Below, one piece after another: positions 32,566 through 41,895 of a stretch of 64,000 bases of DNA. Origin of the DNA: Acidobacteriota bacterium (GTDB taxonomy: Bacteria; Acidobacteriota; Blastocatellia; RBC074); the NCBI GenBank assembly GCA_016715865.1, contig JADJXM010000002.1:124001-188000 (forward strand), in the 5' to 3' direction. The first letter of the stretch is position 1; every line of letters starts with the position of its first letter. The position numbers were made by a program, and so were the translations under genes. The notes beneath the pieces were generated by a model, which was not told where the DNA came from, did no database searches, and saw only the letters and a list, made by a program, of their open reading frames with translations.

Positions 32566-33960
32566 ATGAATAGATTGGCAAGAGCTGCTCGAGATTGGGG
32601 GTCTGTCAGCGTACTCATGCCTTTCTCGTATTCTATCCAGATGGTACGTCCTTCCAGACGGACCGTGAGGTCGATCTATTTCGAGGGGATGCGGTTTCGC
32701 AGCGAATCGGCGGCGTGGAGTAAGGATCAGAAGCTGGAATGGATTTTACAGCGTCTCAGGTATTCTCTCCGCCGTGCATATGCCGAGACCGATTACTACC
32801 ATGATCTTTTTGATCGCATCGGTTTTGATCCAAGTGATGAATTCAGTTTTGAGGACTTCTCTCGAATCCCTGTATTGGGGCGCGAAGAAGTGCAACAGGC
32901 TGGACGTCGACTTATCTCCCGCGCCATTTCACCGGACAGGTTGAAGAGGGACTCAACCGGAGGATCCAGCGGGACGCCTACAGAGATCTGGCTGGGCCCC
33001 GAAGAGGCCGGCTGGCGTGAGAGCGCAGGCGAGACTTTTATACGGCGCATCGGTATTCCGAGCGGCACTCGGACCGGGTATTTCTGGGGACACCATCTGG
33101 ATATTACAGCCACCGACAACTTGCGTGCCCGCATCCATAACTTTATCCACAATACACGTACGTTCAATTGTTTCCGGCTCTCACCCGATGTGTTTGAAAG
33201 ATATCACCAGGAGTTCGAGCGTTGGAAACCGACATGTATCGTTGCATACGCCGGAGCGCTTGGCAGTCTGGCAGAATATATCCTGGAGCGCGGTTATCAG
33301 CCGACCTATCCGACCCGCTGTTTTGTGACCGGGGCTGAAAAACTCATGCCTCACCATCGACAGCTGATTGAACAGGCCTTTGGCCGGCCGGTTCATGAAA
33401 GGTATGGCAGCCGCGATGTTGGGTTCATCGCTTACCAGATGGATCCGTCCCGCTCGCTCGATTTTGAAATCGACTGGGCGGATTTGCTTGTCGAACCTGA
33501 AACCGAGGCCGGGGAAGCATCGATACTCATCACCAAGCTGCATGCTGACGGGATGCCAATGATCCGGTACCGGATTGACGATGTCGGTCGTTTCCCATCC
33601 GGCAGCCGTCCGGGATATCCAACATTTGAATTGCATGAGGTTATCGGCCGAGTGACCGACGGCGTCCGCCTGCCGGATGGGCGATGGATCCATGGAATTG
33701 AATTCCCTCATCTGTTGAAGGATCACCCGGTCCGCGAATTCATGCTCCATCAAAAGCCGGATTACTCTGTCCGGTTGATGATCGTTCCTAAAAACGATTT
33801 CAGTCATGAAAGTATGAACAAAATAAAAGAGATTGTGACCTCGAATTTGCCAGGCCTTCCGATCACGATAGATCTGGTCGAACAGGTTCCACGTACCTTG
33901 GCCAACAAATGGCGCCCCGTGGTGAGCGAGGTTGTTTTGGCAAATGGAGAATCGAAATGA
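32566..33960 (+). CDS. CapK/phenylacetate-CoA-ligase-like AMP-binding protein
   Basis: A 464-aa member of the adenylate-forming superfamily of the CapK type: RDSTGGSSGTPTEIW is the phosphate-binding loop, FVTGAEKL and RYGSRDVG are core motifs, and MIRYRIDDVGR is the hinge region. CapK-like proteins are common in capsule loci; their true substrate is unresolved, with acyl activation or transfer to the sugar suggested. ATG 32566 follows CGGAG by 7 bp, while ATG 32542 would add eight residues without a good site. Its stop overlaps the start of the DUF362 gene. Confidence 0.85.
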   Translation: MNRLARAARDWGSVSVLMPFSYSIQMVRPSRRTVRSIYFEGMRFRSESAAWSKDQKLEWILQRLRYSLRRAYAETDYYHDLFDRIGFDPSDEFSFEDFSRIPVLGREEVQQAGRRLISRAISPDRLKRDSTGGSSGTPTEIWLGPEEAGWRESAGETFIRRIGIPSGTRTGYFWGHHLDITATDNLRARIHNFIHNTRTFNCFRLSPDVFERYHQEFERWKPTCIVAYAGALGSLAEYILERGYQPTYPTRCFVTGAEKLMPHHRQLIEQAFGRPVHERYGSRDVGFIAYQMDPSRSLDFEIDWADLLVEPETEAGEASILITKLHADGMPMIRYRIDDVGRFPSGSRPGYPTFELHEVIGRVTDGVRLPDGRWIHGIEFPHLLKDHPVREFMLHQKPDYSVRLMIVPKNDFSHESMNKIKEIVTSNLPGLPITIDLVEQVPRTLANKWRPVVSEVVLANGESK

Positions 33961-35381
33961 TCGATCCTGGCAAGGAAATGCTCTCCAACCCACAGGTTGC
34001 CGTAACAGAGCTGCCCTCAGCGGACTATTCGAATGAGAATTTTTCCGGTGGGCCGGTGGCTCAGGCTCTGGGGCGAGTAGCTGCGGAAATGGGTTGGACA
34101 GATGACATACGAGGACCATTTGGCCGCATCATTCCCCCGGGTGCACGCGTCCTGGTCAAGCCCAACCTGGTTCTTCATCAGAACGAGGGACCATGGGGTA
34201 TGGATCCGCTGGTTACTCATCCATCCCTTATTCGTGCAGTGGTGGAAGGCCTTTTGCCCGCCGACCCCTCGCAAGTGCTGGTTGGTGACGCGCCGCTCCA
34301 GGGATGCAATTTCGATCACTTATTGAGTGTTACCGGACTTGCTGGCTGGGCCGATCAGATGCGTCAAAGTGATCGAAGGTTCAAAGGCATCCGGGACTTC
34401 AGAAGAACAACCTGCGTCTTCGTTAACGGCGTCAGACAGGCGGCTGAGAACCTGCAATCCGAAGATCAGTTCATCCTCTTCGATCTCGGCCAAAAAAGTC
34501 TGCTCGAACCCATCACGAATGGCGAGGATCCGTTTCGCGTCACGTGTTATGACCCGCGCCTTCTGGCCAGAACACATGCTCCGGGGCGTCACCAATACCT
34601 GGTTGCAAGGGAGGTGATCGAGGCTGATGTGATCGTCAACCTGCCTAAATTGAAGACGCACAAAAAAGCAGGAATCACTTGTGCGCTCAAGAACCTGATC
34701 GGAATCAATGGAAATAAGGAGTACCTTCCGCATCATCGGGTGGGCGGCTCCGGCTCGGGCGGAGACTGCTATCCCGATTCCAACCCGTTCAAAAGGGCTC
34801 TTGAGTTCACTTCCGATCGGCAGAACATGACATCGTCTCAGGCGGTTGCAAAAATCTGGCATGGGATCAGCAAGCCTTTTACACGTGCCTTGCGAATAAC
34901 CGGCGATGAGCTGGGTATCGAGGGGTCCTGGTCAGGGAATGACACGATCTGGCGAACCTGCCTGGATCTCAACCGGATCCTCTTGTACGGACGAACCGAT
35001 GGAACGCTCGGCGATGTTCCTCAGCGAAAGGTGATTCATATAGTGGATGCCGTTATGGCAGGCCAGGGAGACGGTCCACTTGCTCCCAGGCCTTTGCCCC
35101 TTGGACTGATTCTGGCTGGTCAGAATGCCGCAGCAGTGGATTGGGTTGGAGCATATTTGCTCGGCTACGATCCGAACCGCATCTCGATCGTTCGACAGGC
35201 ATTCGGCAATTTCCCCTGGCCTGTCACATCTTTTACTTCCGATCGGGTCATGCTCCTGGGAGATTTGGGCACCGGCCCCGCCGACAGGATCTTCGATGAT
35301 AGACCCGGCCTCCCTCGAGTTATTCATCCGGCCGGGTGGCGGGATGCGGGCCATAGCGAAACGAACGACTATCAGCGATAG
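33957..35381 (+). CDS. DUF362 domain protein
   Basis: A 474-aa protein with DUF362 hallmarks: VLVKPNLV (about residues 60-67), VGDAPLQG, NLPKLKTHKKAGITCALKNL and the final DWVGAYLLGYDP block. There is no ferredoxin-like cluster at either end. The function of the family is not settled. The 4-bp ATGA overlap with the CapK-like gene suggests the two products work together, perhaps in modifying a sugar intermediate; the pairing recurs in exopolysaccharide loci as far as I recall. Confidence 0.85.
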   Translation: MIDPGKEMLSNPQVAVTELPSADYSNENFSGGPVAQALGRVAAEMGWTDDIRGPFGRIIPPGARVLVKPNLVLHQNEGPWGMDPLVTHPSLIRAVVEGLLPADPSQVLVGDAPLQGCNFDHLLSVTGLAGWADQMRQSDRRFKGIRDFRRTTCVFVNGVRQAAENLQSEDQFILFDLGQKSLLEPITNGEDPFRVTCYDPRLLARTHAPGRHQYLVAREVIEADVIVNLPKLKTHKKAGITCALKNLIGINGNKEYLPHHRVGGSGSGGDCYPDSNPFKRALEFTSDRQNMTSSQAVAKIWHGISKPFTRALRITGDELGIEGSWSGNDTIWRTCLDLNRILLYGRTDGTLGDVPQRKVIHIVDAVMAGQGDGPLAPRPLPLGLILAGQNAAAVDWVGAYLLGYDPNRISIVRQAFGNFPWPVTSFTSDRVMLLGDLGTGPADRIFDDRPGLPRVIHPAGWRDAGHSETNDYQR

Positions 35382-35397
35382 CGGCTGTGATCAGCCG
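35382..35397 (+). other. Short perfect hairpin after the DUF362 gene
   Basis: CGGCTG-TGAT-CAGCCG starts at the base after the TAG stop. There is no T-run. It may be a weak processing or stability element. Confidence 0.35.
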
Positions 35398-35443
35398 ATT
35401 CTGACTGTTTGAATGAGTTCGGCAGGAAAGGACGTTATTAGTA

Positions 35444-36619
35444 ATGAAACCCAGAGTGCTGCAACTGCTTGGTAACTTATATATGGCTGGAGGTTCTGAA
35501 CGGCAGGCCGCGCAGCTCTCCCAGTTATTGCACGAAGGTTCCAGGTATCAGGTATTCGTTGCCTGTCTGGATCCCAGCGGCGATTGGGGTAAGGAACTTA
35601 ATCGAATAGGTATCAAGGAAGTCCCGTCCTTTAAATTCTACAGTTTTTACAGTTTCGGTTTCGTAAAACAACTTTTTCGTTTTATTCGGTATTTAAGGGA
35701 GCGCAAGATAGATATCATTCACACACATGATTTTTATACGAATGTCTTCGGGATGATCGGCGCCACGCTCGCCGGCGTTCATGTTCGCATCGCTTCGAAA
35801 CGCGAGACGGAAGGGTGGCGAACCCCATCTCAGCAGGCCGTTGAAAAGTACTCATACCGATTCGCCCACGCCATTCTGGTCAATGCGAAGGCTGTTCGCG
35901 CTCACCTCATAAAAGGCGGCATCCGAGCGGATAAGATCGCTACAGTCTATAACGGTCTGGACCTGAATCGAATAACATCGCACATGAGCCGGGATGAGAT
36001 CGCGTTGCTGTTGAATTTGCCTGGTGGGAACAATCAACGATACATAACAATTCTCGCCAACCTGCTCCATCCAGTGAAAGACCATCCGACATTTCTTCGG
36101 GCCGCACAACTCGTCAAACAATCCGTGCCTGATGCGCGATTCATCATCGCCGGCGAAGGTCCGTTGCAGGAACAGACAAAGTTGTTCGCCGAAGAGCTTG
36201 GATTGTCAAACGATGTCCTGTTTACCGGCATCTGCAAACACGTGGCTGAGTTATTGTCGATATCTGAGATTTGTGTCCTGAGTTCAAAATCGGAAGGCTT
36301 CTCAAACTCGATCCTCGAATACATGGGGGCCGGCCGGCCGGTGGTTGCGACTGACGTGGGCGGAGCCAGGGAGTCGATTATCGAGGGGAAGACCGGTTAC
36401 CTGGTCCAGCCAGGCGATCATCAGATGATGGCTTCACGGATTATCGACCTGCTCAGCAATCCGGAAGAGGCTCGCCGGATGGGGCAACTCGGTCGGCAGA
36501 TCGTCGAGCAGAAATTTTCGTGTCAAGCACAGGTTGACTCAATAGAAAGACTTTATGCCCGGTTGCTTTCCGGTGACAAACTGAATGAAACCGATCAGAT
36601 AGAGACCGTCTTCAATTGA
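35444..36619 (+). CDS. GT4 family glycosyltransferase
   Basis: A 391-aa GT-B enzyme. The N-terminal half has LYMAGGSERQAAQLSQLL and DIIHTHDFYTNVFG. The C-terminal nucleotide-sugar domain has IAGEGPLQEQ and the EX7E motif in KSEGFSNSILEYMGAGRP. It is a retaining glycosyltransferase of the cytoplasm adding one sugar to the lipid-linked repeat; donor and linkage are unknown. No membrane segment. Confidence 0.92.
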   Translation: MKPRVLQLLGNLYMAGGSERQAAQLSQLLHEGSRYQVFVACLDPSGDWGKELNRIGIKEVPSFKFYSFYSFGFVKQLFRFIRYLRERKIDIIHTHDFYTNVFGMIGATLAGVHVRIASKRETEGWRTPSQQAVEKYSYRFAHAILVNAKAVRAHLIKGGIRADKIATVYNGLDLNRITSHMSRDEIALLLNLPGGNNQRYITILANLLHPVKDHPTFLRAAQLVKQSVPDARFIIAGEGPLQEQTKLFAEELGLSNDVLFTGICKHVAELLSISEICVLSSKSEGFSNSILEYMGAGRPVVATDVGGARESIIEGKTGYLVQPGDHQMMASRIIDLLSNPEEARRMGQLGRQIVEQKFSCQAQVDSIERLYARLLSGDKLNETDQIETVFN

Positions 36620-36620
36620 T

Positions 36621-37673
36621 ATGATGAGAGTTTTACAACTGGGACCATACCCGCCTCCGCACGGCGGAGTTCAAACCAATCTGGTGTCGATCCGCAGGTT
36701 CCTTCTGGCACGAGGGATCCCGTGCCCGGTCATAAATCTGACCAGGTTCCGCAGTCAGAATGCCGATGAAATCTATTACCCTCAAACCGCTCTGCAGGTT
36801 TTGTGGTTACTTTTTCGATTACGATGCGACATTCTCCACATGCATATTGGCGGGAATCTGTCCACAAGGCTGCTCTTGCTGGGGCTGGCCTGCACCATGT
36901 TGCCTGGGCGGAAGACGGTCCTGACATTTCATTCCGGCGGATACCCAACATCGGATGCAGGAAAAACCGCCGGTCCTCGAACCCTGCGCGGATTTGTTCT
37001 GAGAAGGTTTGACAGAGTTATCGGCGTCAATGAAGAGCTGGTAAAACTTTTCCAGCGGTTTGGCGTGCCGTCATCCAGAATTCGTTTGATCCTTCCTCAT
37101 TCCATTTCACCGGACCAGTTCGCGGCAATGTTGCCTGCTGAGATGGCCAGGTTTGTCGAGACTCATCAACCCCGGATAGTTACCGTAAGTGGATTGGAGC
37201 CCGAATATGAGGTCCCGCTCCAGATCGAGGTCCTTGGGTCGATTCGCGAGCGTTTCCCGGAAGCCGGGCTCATGATCATCGGTTCCGGGAGTCTTGAAAC
37301 CGAAGTGAGAAGGCATATCGAGCGCAAGCCATACGCCGATCACATCATGTTATGCGGTGATGTTCCGCATTCAGTCACTTTGCGTGCAATATCCGAAAGC
37401 GATCTGTTTTTACGCACCACGCAATATGATGGCGATTCGATCTCTGTCAGAGAAGCCCTGCATGCGAAAGTGCCAGTCATTGCCACCGACAATGGGATGA
37501 GACCTCCCGGGACCCATCTCATCCCGGGCCCCGATCCTCATTCGCTTCAAGGAGCAATCGAACGCGTCCTGAACAATGGCTTCAACGGACCAGCATCCGG
37601 AGATACCGGTGAAAGCAATCTGGAAGAGGTTTTTGATCTCTATAAAGAATTGATTGATGAGAATAATGAGTAG
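36621..37673 (+). CDS. GT4-like glycosyltransferase
   Basis: A 350-aa GT-B protein beginning VLQLGPYPPPHGGVQTNL, a typical GT4 start. The C-terminal domain has GSGSLETEVRRHI and YDGDSISVREALHAKVPVIATD, which holds the EX7E-like motif in a slightly shifted form. It starts one base after the stop of the previous glycosyltransferase (ATGATG; either Met may be used), so the two are coupled. Donor and acceptor are unknown. Confidence 0.88.
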   Translation: MMRVLQLGPYPPPHGGVQTNLVSIRRFLLARGIPCPVINLTRFRSQNADEIYYPQTALQVLWLLFRLRCDILHMHIGGNLSTRLLLLGLACTMLPGRKTVLTFHSGGYPTSDAGKTAGPRTLRGFVLRRFDRVIGVNEELVKLFQRFGVPSSRIRLILPHSISPDQFAAMLPAEMARFVETHQPRIVTVSGLEPEYEVPLQIEVLGSIRERFPEAGLMIIGSGSLETEVRRHIERKPYADHIMLCGDVPHSVTLRAISESDLFLRTTQYDGDSISVREALHAKVPVIATDNGMRPPGTHLIPGPDPHSLQGAIERVLNNGFNGPASGDTGESNLEEVFDLYKELIDENNE

Positions 37674-37738
37674 TTCATAAACGACGCATGAATATGCGCT
37701 GTATAACAGGATAACTGATATTTTTACTGTTTATCGTT

Positions 37739-39700
37739 ATGTGTGGAATTTGTGGCATAGCCATACCTGATCAATCTTATCGTCGCGTGGACACTGCGTC
37801 ACTGGTGGCGATGCGTGACACTCTGGTCCATCGCGGGCCGGATGATGCCGGAATCCTGGTCGATAGGACGGTCGGGCTCGGCCATCGACGCTTGTCGATC
37901 GTCGACATCGGCGGCGGTGGGCAGCCCATGGCGAATGAAGACGATTCGATCTGGATAGCTTTCAACGGCGAGATCTACAATCATATGGATCTTCGCCCTC
38001 TGCTTGAAGAGGCCGGCCACAGATATCGAACCAGATCCGATACTGAAACAATACTCCATCTTTATGAAGAGTTCGGAACTTTGGGGGTCCGGCAGCTGCG
38101 CGGCATGTTCGCTTATGCAATCTGGGATTCGACACGGCGTCAGATCGTCTTGTCGCGGGACCGTCTCGGAATCAAACCTCTCTATTACGTCCTGCAGGAT
38201 GACGGTACGCTGCATTTTGCCTCAGAGATAAAGGCGCTTATTGAGTCACGGGCGGTCAAGCCTGAATTGAACTATAACGCGCTCGCTGATTTCTCAACGA
38301 ACCGCTGCACCTCAGGTGAGGAAACGCTTTTTCGGGGTGTCAAGCGGCTGTTGCCGGGACATACGCTTGTCTGGCATGACGGCCGGATCCGCATCGAGAG
38401 TTACTGGGACGTAAGTTTTACGAAAACTCAGGAACGCCTGAGCGACCGTGAATACATCGATCGATTCAGCGATCTCTTTCACAACTGCGTCGAATCACAT
38501 CTTATGTCGGATGTGCCTCTCGGCATGTTTCTTTCAGGCGGGATTGATTCAAGCGCCATCGCGGCGATCATGAGCCGAATCGTAAAAGACCCGATTAAAA
38601 CTTTTTCAGTCGCTTTTGCCGAGCGAGATTCAAATGAGCTGGAATATGCCCGTCTTGTGGCGCAGGCCTTCAAGACCGACCATCACGAAATCGTCGTCAG
38701 CCCTGAACAGTTCTTTGCTCACCTGCCTTCACTCGTTTATCAGGAAGATGAGCCGATCGCACATCCGTCAAGTGTGCCGCTTTATTTCGTTTCCCGGCTG
38801 GCTGCCGATCACGTCAAAGTAGTTCTGACAGGTGAGGGAAGTGATGAGCTCATGGCGGGTTATAACAAATATCGAGTTGCCATATATAACCTTATATTGG
38901 GACGCAGCTACGAGAGATTCGCGCCGGGCTGGATGCGCGACATTATCAGAGATGCGATTGAACGTCTGCCTGGCGCTTCTCCCATGAGACGAATCCTTCA
39001 ACGAACCTTTCTTCGCTTGCCGGCAAATATGAGGGACGTTTATCTCGACAATTTCGCTGTTTTCTCACCGATCATGCAGCAGCAGTTGTTCGCCAATGAT
39101 ACTTATGAGCGCATGACTGATCGAGATCCTTATCGGACTACAATCGAGTATATCGAGGGATCGGATGCCGACTCGATTCTCGATAAATTGCTCGCGGCCG
39201 ATTTGAAGACTTATCTTCATGAATTGCTCATGAAGCAAGACCAGATGAGTATGGCCGCCTCGATCGAGAGCAGGGTTCCGTTTCTCGATCACAGGCTGGT
39301 CGAGTTCGTCAATCATTTACCGGTGGATATGAAACTGCGGGGTTGGACGACCAAGTACATCCTTCGTCGATCGATGCAGGACATATTGCCCAAACAGATT
39401 CTGACTCGAAAGAAGATGGGATTCCCTGTACCGGTCGGCAACTGGTTCAGAGGCGGGTTCCGTCATGTCCTTGATGATTACGTCTTAAGTGATCGAGCCG
39501 TGAGCCGTGGAATTTTCAACCGGAACTATGTGCGCGAACTGGTAACGCGGCACGCCGCCGGTGAAAATCATTCGGAAAGACTGTGGATGCTCGTCAATTT
39601 TGAAATATGGCACCGGCATTTTATTGATGGGGAAATCCTGGGCTCTGGCAACTTGCCGGCAATTGCCTCTCAGGCTGGTTTCAGCGCAATAGGAGCTTGA
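37739..39700 (+). CDS. asnB: Asparagine synthase-like glutamine amidotransferase
   Basis: This 653-aa class II amidotransferase starts MCGICGIA with Cys2 as the glutaminase nucleophile (residues 1-200), followed by an adenylating synthetase domain with the PP-loop LFLSGGIDSSAIA. In polysaccharide loci such proteins are thought to amidate a carboxylate, for example a uronic acid, rather than make free asparagine. The AlgD-like gene upstream provides such an acid. Exosortase-associated amidotransferases have this length and place. Free asparagine synthesis remains possible. Confidence 0.92.
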   Translation: MCGICGIAIPDQSYRRVDTASLVAMRDTLVHRGPDDAGILVDRTVGLGHRRLSIVDIGGGGQPMANEDDSIWIAFNGEIYNHMDLRPLLEEAGHRYRTRSDTETILHLYEEFGTLGVRQLRGMFAYAIWDSTRRQIVLSRDRLGIKPLYYVLQDDGTLHFASEIKALIESRAVKPELNYNALADFSTNRCTSGEETLFRGVKRLLPGHTLVWHDGRIRIESYWDVSFTKTQERLSDREYIDRFSDLFHNCVESHLMSDVPLGMFLSGGIDSSAIAAIMSRIVKDPIKTFSVAFAERDSNELEYARLVAQAFKTDHHEIVVSPEQFFAHLPSLVYQEDEPIAHPSSVPLYFVSRLAADHVKVVLTGEGSDELMAGYNKYRVAIYNLILGRSYERFAPGWMRDIIRDAIERLPGASPMRRILQRTFLRLPANMRDVYLDNFAVFSPIMQQQLFANDTYERMTDRDPYRTTIEYIEGSDADSILDKLLAADLKTYLHELLMKQDQMSMAASIESRVPFLDHRLVEFVNHLPVDMKLRGWTTKYILRRSMQDILPKQILTRKKMGFPVPVGNWFRGGFRHVLDDYVLSDRAVSRGIFNRNYVRELVTRHAAGENHSERLWMLVNFEIWHRHFIDGEILGSGNLPAIASQAGFSAIGA

Positions 39701-39707
39701 TCAGACG

Positions 39708-40955
39708 ATGAAGATACTGTGGGTCAAAGCGGGCAAGTTGCTTCCGGTCGATACGGGGGGAAAGATACGTTCATACAATATTCTGCGGCGGCTCGCGGAA
39801 CGGCACGAAGTGACTTTTTTGTCCTATTACGGTGGTCGACGCGATGCGGATTACGAGCAAGAAATCTGTCAGCATCTGCCGGGTACAAAAGTGATCTATA
39901 CGGCCGCCCGAGATGAGACGACATTCGATCGAGGGCTTGAATATTTGAGGCGCCTGCCGTCTGCTGCACCATTCGGAGTGACCAAGTTCACCTCCATTGA
40001 GGTCCAGCGATTGCTTGCTGAATGGCTGAATGATCGCAGTTTTGATGTTGCGGTGTGTGATTTTCTCGGCCCAACCCTGAATTTTCCGGATAAAAGGCTG
40101 ACACCTGTTGCACTGTTCCAGCACAACATCGAGTCGATTCTGTGGCAGCGTCATGCGGAGCATGCATCAAACCCGATCAAGCGGGTCGCATGGAAGATTG
40201 AAGCCTTCAAGATGCTTCGATACGAACGCGAAGCTATCGGCCGTTTCGATCACGTCATCGCCGTATCTGATTACGATATGGAGCAGATGAAGAAGATGAA
40301 CAGCATGTTGCCTGTGAGCGTGGTTCCCACAGGAGTGGATTTGGAACAATACCGTGGCGCGACTGGTGAAAGCCCGATAGAACCTGTTGTCATGTTTCTC
40401 GGGTCGATGGACTGGGAAGCGAACATCGACGGAATGATCTATTTCTGCCGCGACATTTGGCCGCAGGTCAGGCAATCGGTGCCTGAAGCGCGCCTGCGAA
40501 TTGTCGGACGGAACCCGGATTCTCGCATCCGCCAGCTCGCCTCACAGGATATTGAGGTGACTGGCCGCGTGTCATCGGTCATTGAACCGCTGCGTGAAGC
40601 CGCCGTATTTATCGTCCCATTACGCATTGGCGGCGGAACCCGGCTCAAGATCTACGAAGCGATGGCCATGCGGAAAGCTGTTGTTTCCACGACAATTGGC
40701 GCCGAAGGACTGGATGTCGAACATGGAACCGATATTCTTCTGGCCGATGATCCGCATACTTTCGCCAAGTGTGTCATTGATCTGTTAATCGATCATCCAA
40801 AGCGGATGCAGATCGAAACCGCTGCGGCCGATAAGTCCGCACGGTATGACTGGTCGGTCGTGACTGAAAGGTTCGAGGATGTCCTCGCTCAAACCTGTCG
40901 CGACTCACAATCGACCGGGCAAACCGTGCTGAAAGCCGCATCCGCCAATTCATGA
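39708..40955 (+). CDS. GT4 family glycosyltransferase (exosortase-locus-like)
   Basis: A 415-aa GT-B enzyme: VDTGGKIRSYNILRRLAERHEVTFL at the N-terminus (residues about 16-40 hold the Gly-rich start), then VVPTGVDLEQY, FLGSMDWEANIDGMIYF, and the donor-site motif GGGTRLKIYEAMAMRKAVV. This layout resembles the TIGR03087 group associated with exosortase systems. The gene follows asnB by 7 bp. Its TGA overlaps an ATG that opens a 12-codon minigene leading to the next gene. Confidence 0.9.
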   Translation: MKILWVKAGKLLPVDTGGKIRSYNILRRLAERHEVTFLSYYGGRRDADYEQEICQHLPGTKVIYTAARDETTFDRGLEYLRRLPSAAPFGVTKFTSIEVQRLLAEWLNDRSFDVAVCDFLGPTLNFPDKRLTPVALFQHNIESILWQRHAEHASNPIKRVAWKIEAFKMLRYEREAIGRFDHVIAVSDYDMEQMKKMNSMLPVSVVPTGVDLEQYRGATGESPIEPVVMFLGSMDWEANIDGMIYFCRDIWPQVRQSVPEARLRIVGRNPDSRIRQLASQDIEVTGRVSSVIEPLREAAVFIVPLRIGGGTRLKIYEAMAMRKAVVSTTIGAEGLDVEHGTDILLADDPHTFAKCVIDLLIDHPKRMQIETAAADKSARYDWSVVTERFEDVLAQTCRDSQSTGQTVLKAASANS

Positions 40956-40990
40956 GTAATATCAATTGGCGAGAGAACCAGAGTGGATGA
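40952..40990 (+). promoter_or_regulatory. 12-codon minigene bridging two genes by ATGA overlaps
   Basis: ATG 40952-40954 overlaps the TGA of the glycosyltransferase gene, and the frame encodes MSNINWRENQSG. It ends at TGA 40988-40990, which overlaps ATG 40987-40989 of the deacetylase gene. It would carry terminating ribosomes to the next start, which lacks a good Shine-Dalgarno site. Confidence 0.5.
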
Positions 40991-41823
40991 AAAACGTAAC
41001 TGAAAATAATCGGGTTGTATCGTTGATCTACCATGATGTGGTCGAGCGCGAGGTTCATCATTTGAGTGGCTTCCCCAGCGCCGATGCCGCTCTTTACAAA
41101 CTGGATCCTGAACTGTTCAGACAGCACATCGATACGATCGCCCGCACTGTTTCAGGCCTCCCGGTTCTTGTCACCGAGTTGGCAGCTACGAATAACGCCC
41201 TCTCAGGGACTCCCTGGATGATCACATTTGATGATGGAGGCGCGAGCTTTCATACACGAATTGCTGATCTGCTGGAGAACCAGGGATGGCGTGCTCATTT
41301 TTTTGTGGCGACGGATTATATTGGCAAACCGGGTTTCATGTCCCCGGAGCAAATCCGTGATCTGCGCCATCGTGGGCACATCATCGGCTCGCATTCGTGT
41401 TCCCATCCGCTTCGCTTTGCATCCAGGCCCTGGAATGAAATGGAGCGTGAATGGAGCGAGAGCACCAGCGTCCTTTCCGAACTTCTGGAAGAACCCGTCC
41501 GAATTGCTTCATTGCCGGGAGGCCAGTATTCGAAACAGGTTGCTCAGACCGCCGCTGCCGCTGGAATAAAGGTACTCTTCACTTCTGAACCGACAACCCG
41601 AACGACAGAAGTTGAAGGCTGCCTCGTGCTGGGACGTTACTCGATTCAACGATGGATGTCCCCTGCCGTTGCCGCAGCCATTGCTTCAGGCCGATTTGCT
41701 CCCCGATTCAGGCAATTGGTCTGGTGGGAGTTCAAGAAGTTTTCAAAAACTGTCGGGGGCAATTTCTATCTGAGGGCACGAGAAAAATGGATGAATGAAC
41801 TCAATCGTAACCCTGTCAAATGA
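40987..41823 (+). CDS. Polysaccharide deacetylase (NodB-like)
   Basis: A 278-aa protein with NodB-type motifs: WMITFDDGG (Asp pair, motif 1), GSHSCSHP (metal His, motif 2) and ASLPGGQYSK (motif 3). No signal peptide is seen. It likely deacetylates an amino-sugar intermediate or the growing chain. I prefer ATG 40987, joined by ATGA to the minigene before it, over an upstream TTG at 40966. It is the second deacetylase in the locus and is shorter than the others. Confidence 0.83.
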   Translation: MKNVTENNRVVSLIYHDVVEREVHHLSGFPSADAALYKLDPELFRQHIDTIARTVSGLPVLVTELAATNNALSGTPWMITFDDGGASFHTRIADLLENQGWRAHFFVATDYIGKPGFMSPEQIRDLRHRGHIIGSHSCSHPLRFASRPWNEMEREWSESTSVLSELLEEPVRIASLPGGQYSKQVAQTAAAAGIKVLFTSEPTTRTTEVEGCLVLGRYSIQRWMSPAVAAAIASGRFAPRFRQLVWWEFKKFSKTVGGNFYLRAREKWMNELNRNPVK

Positions 41824-41895
41824 AGATCCGACCAGCATGATATGAGTTCGATGCAATTGGGAGAAGAGAGTGTTTTGTATATGGAGGTGTCAAAA

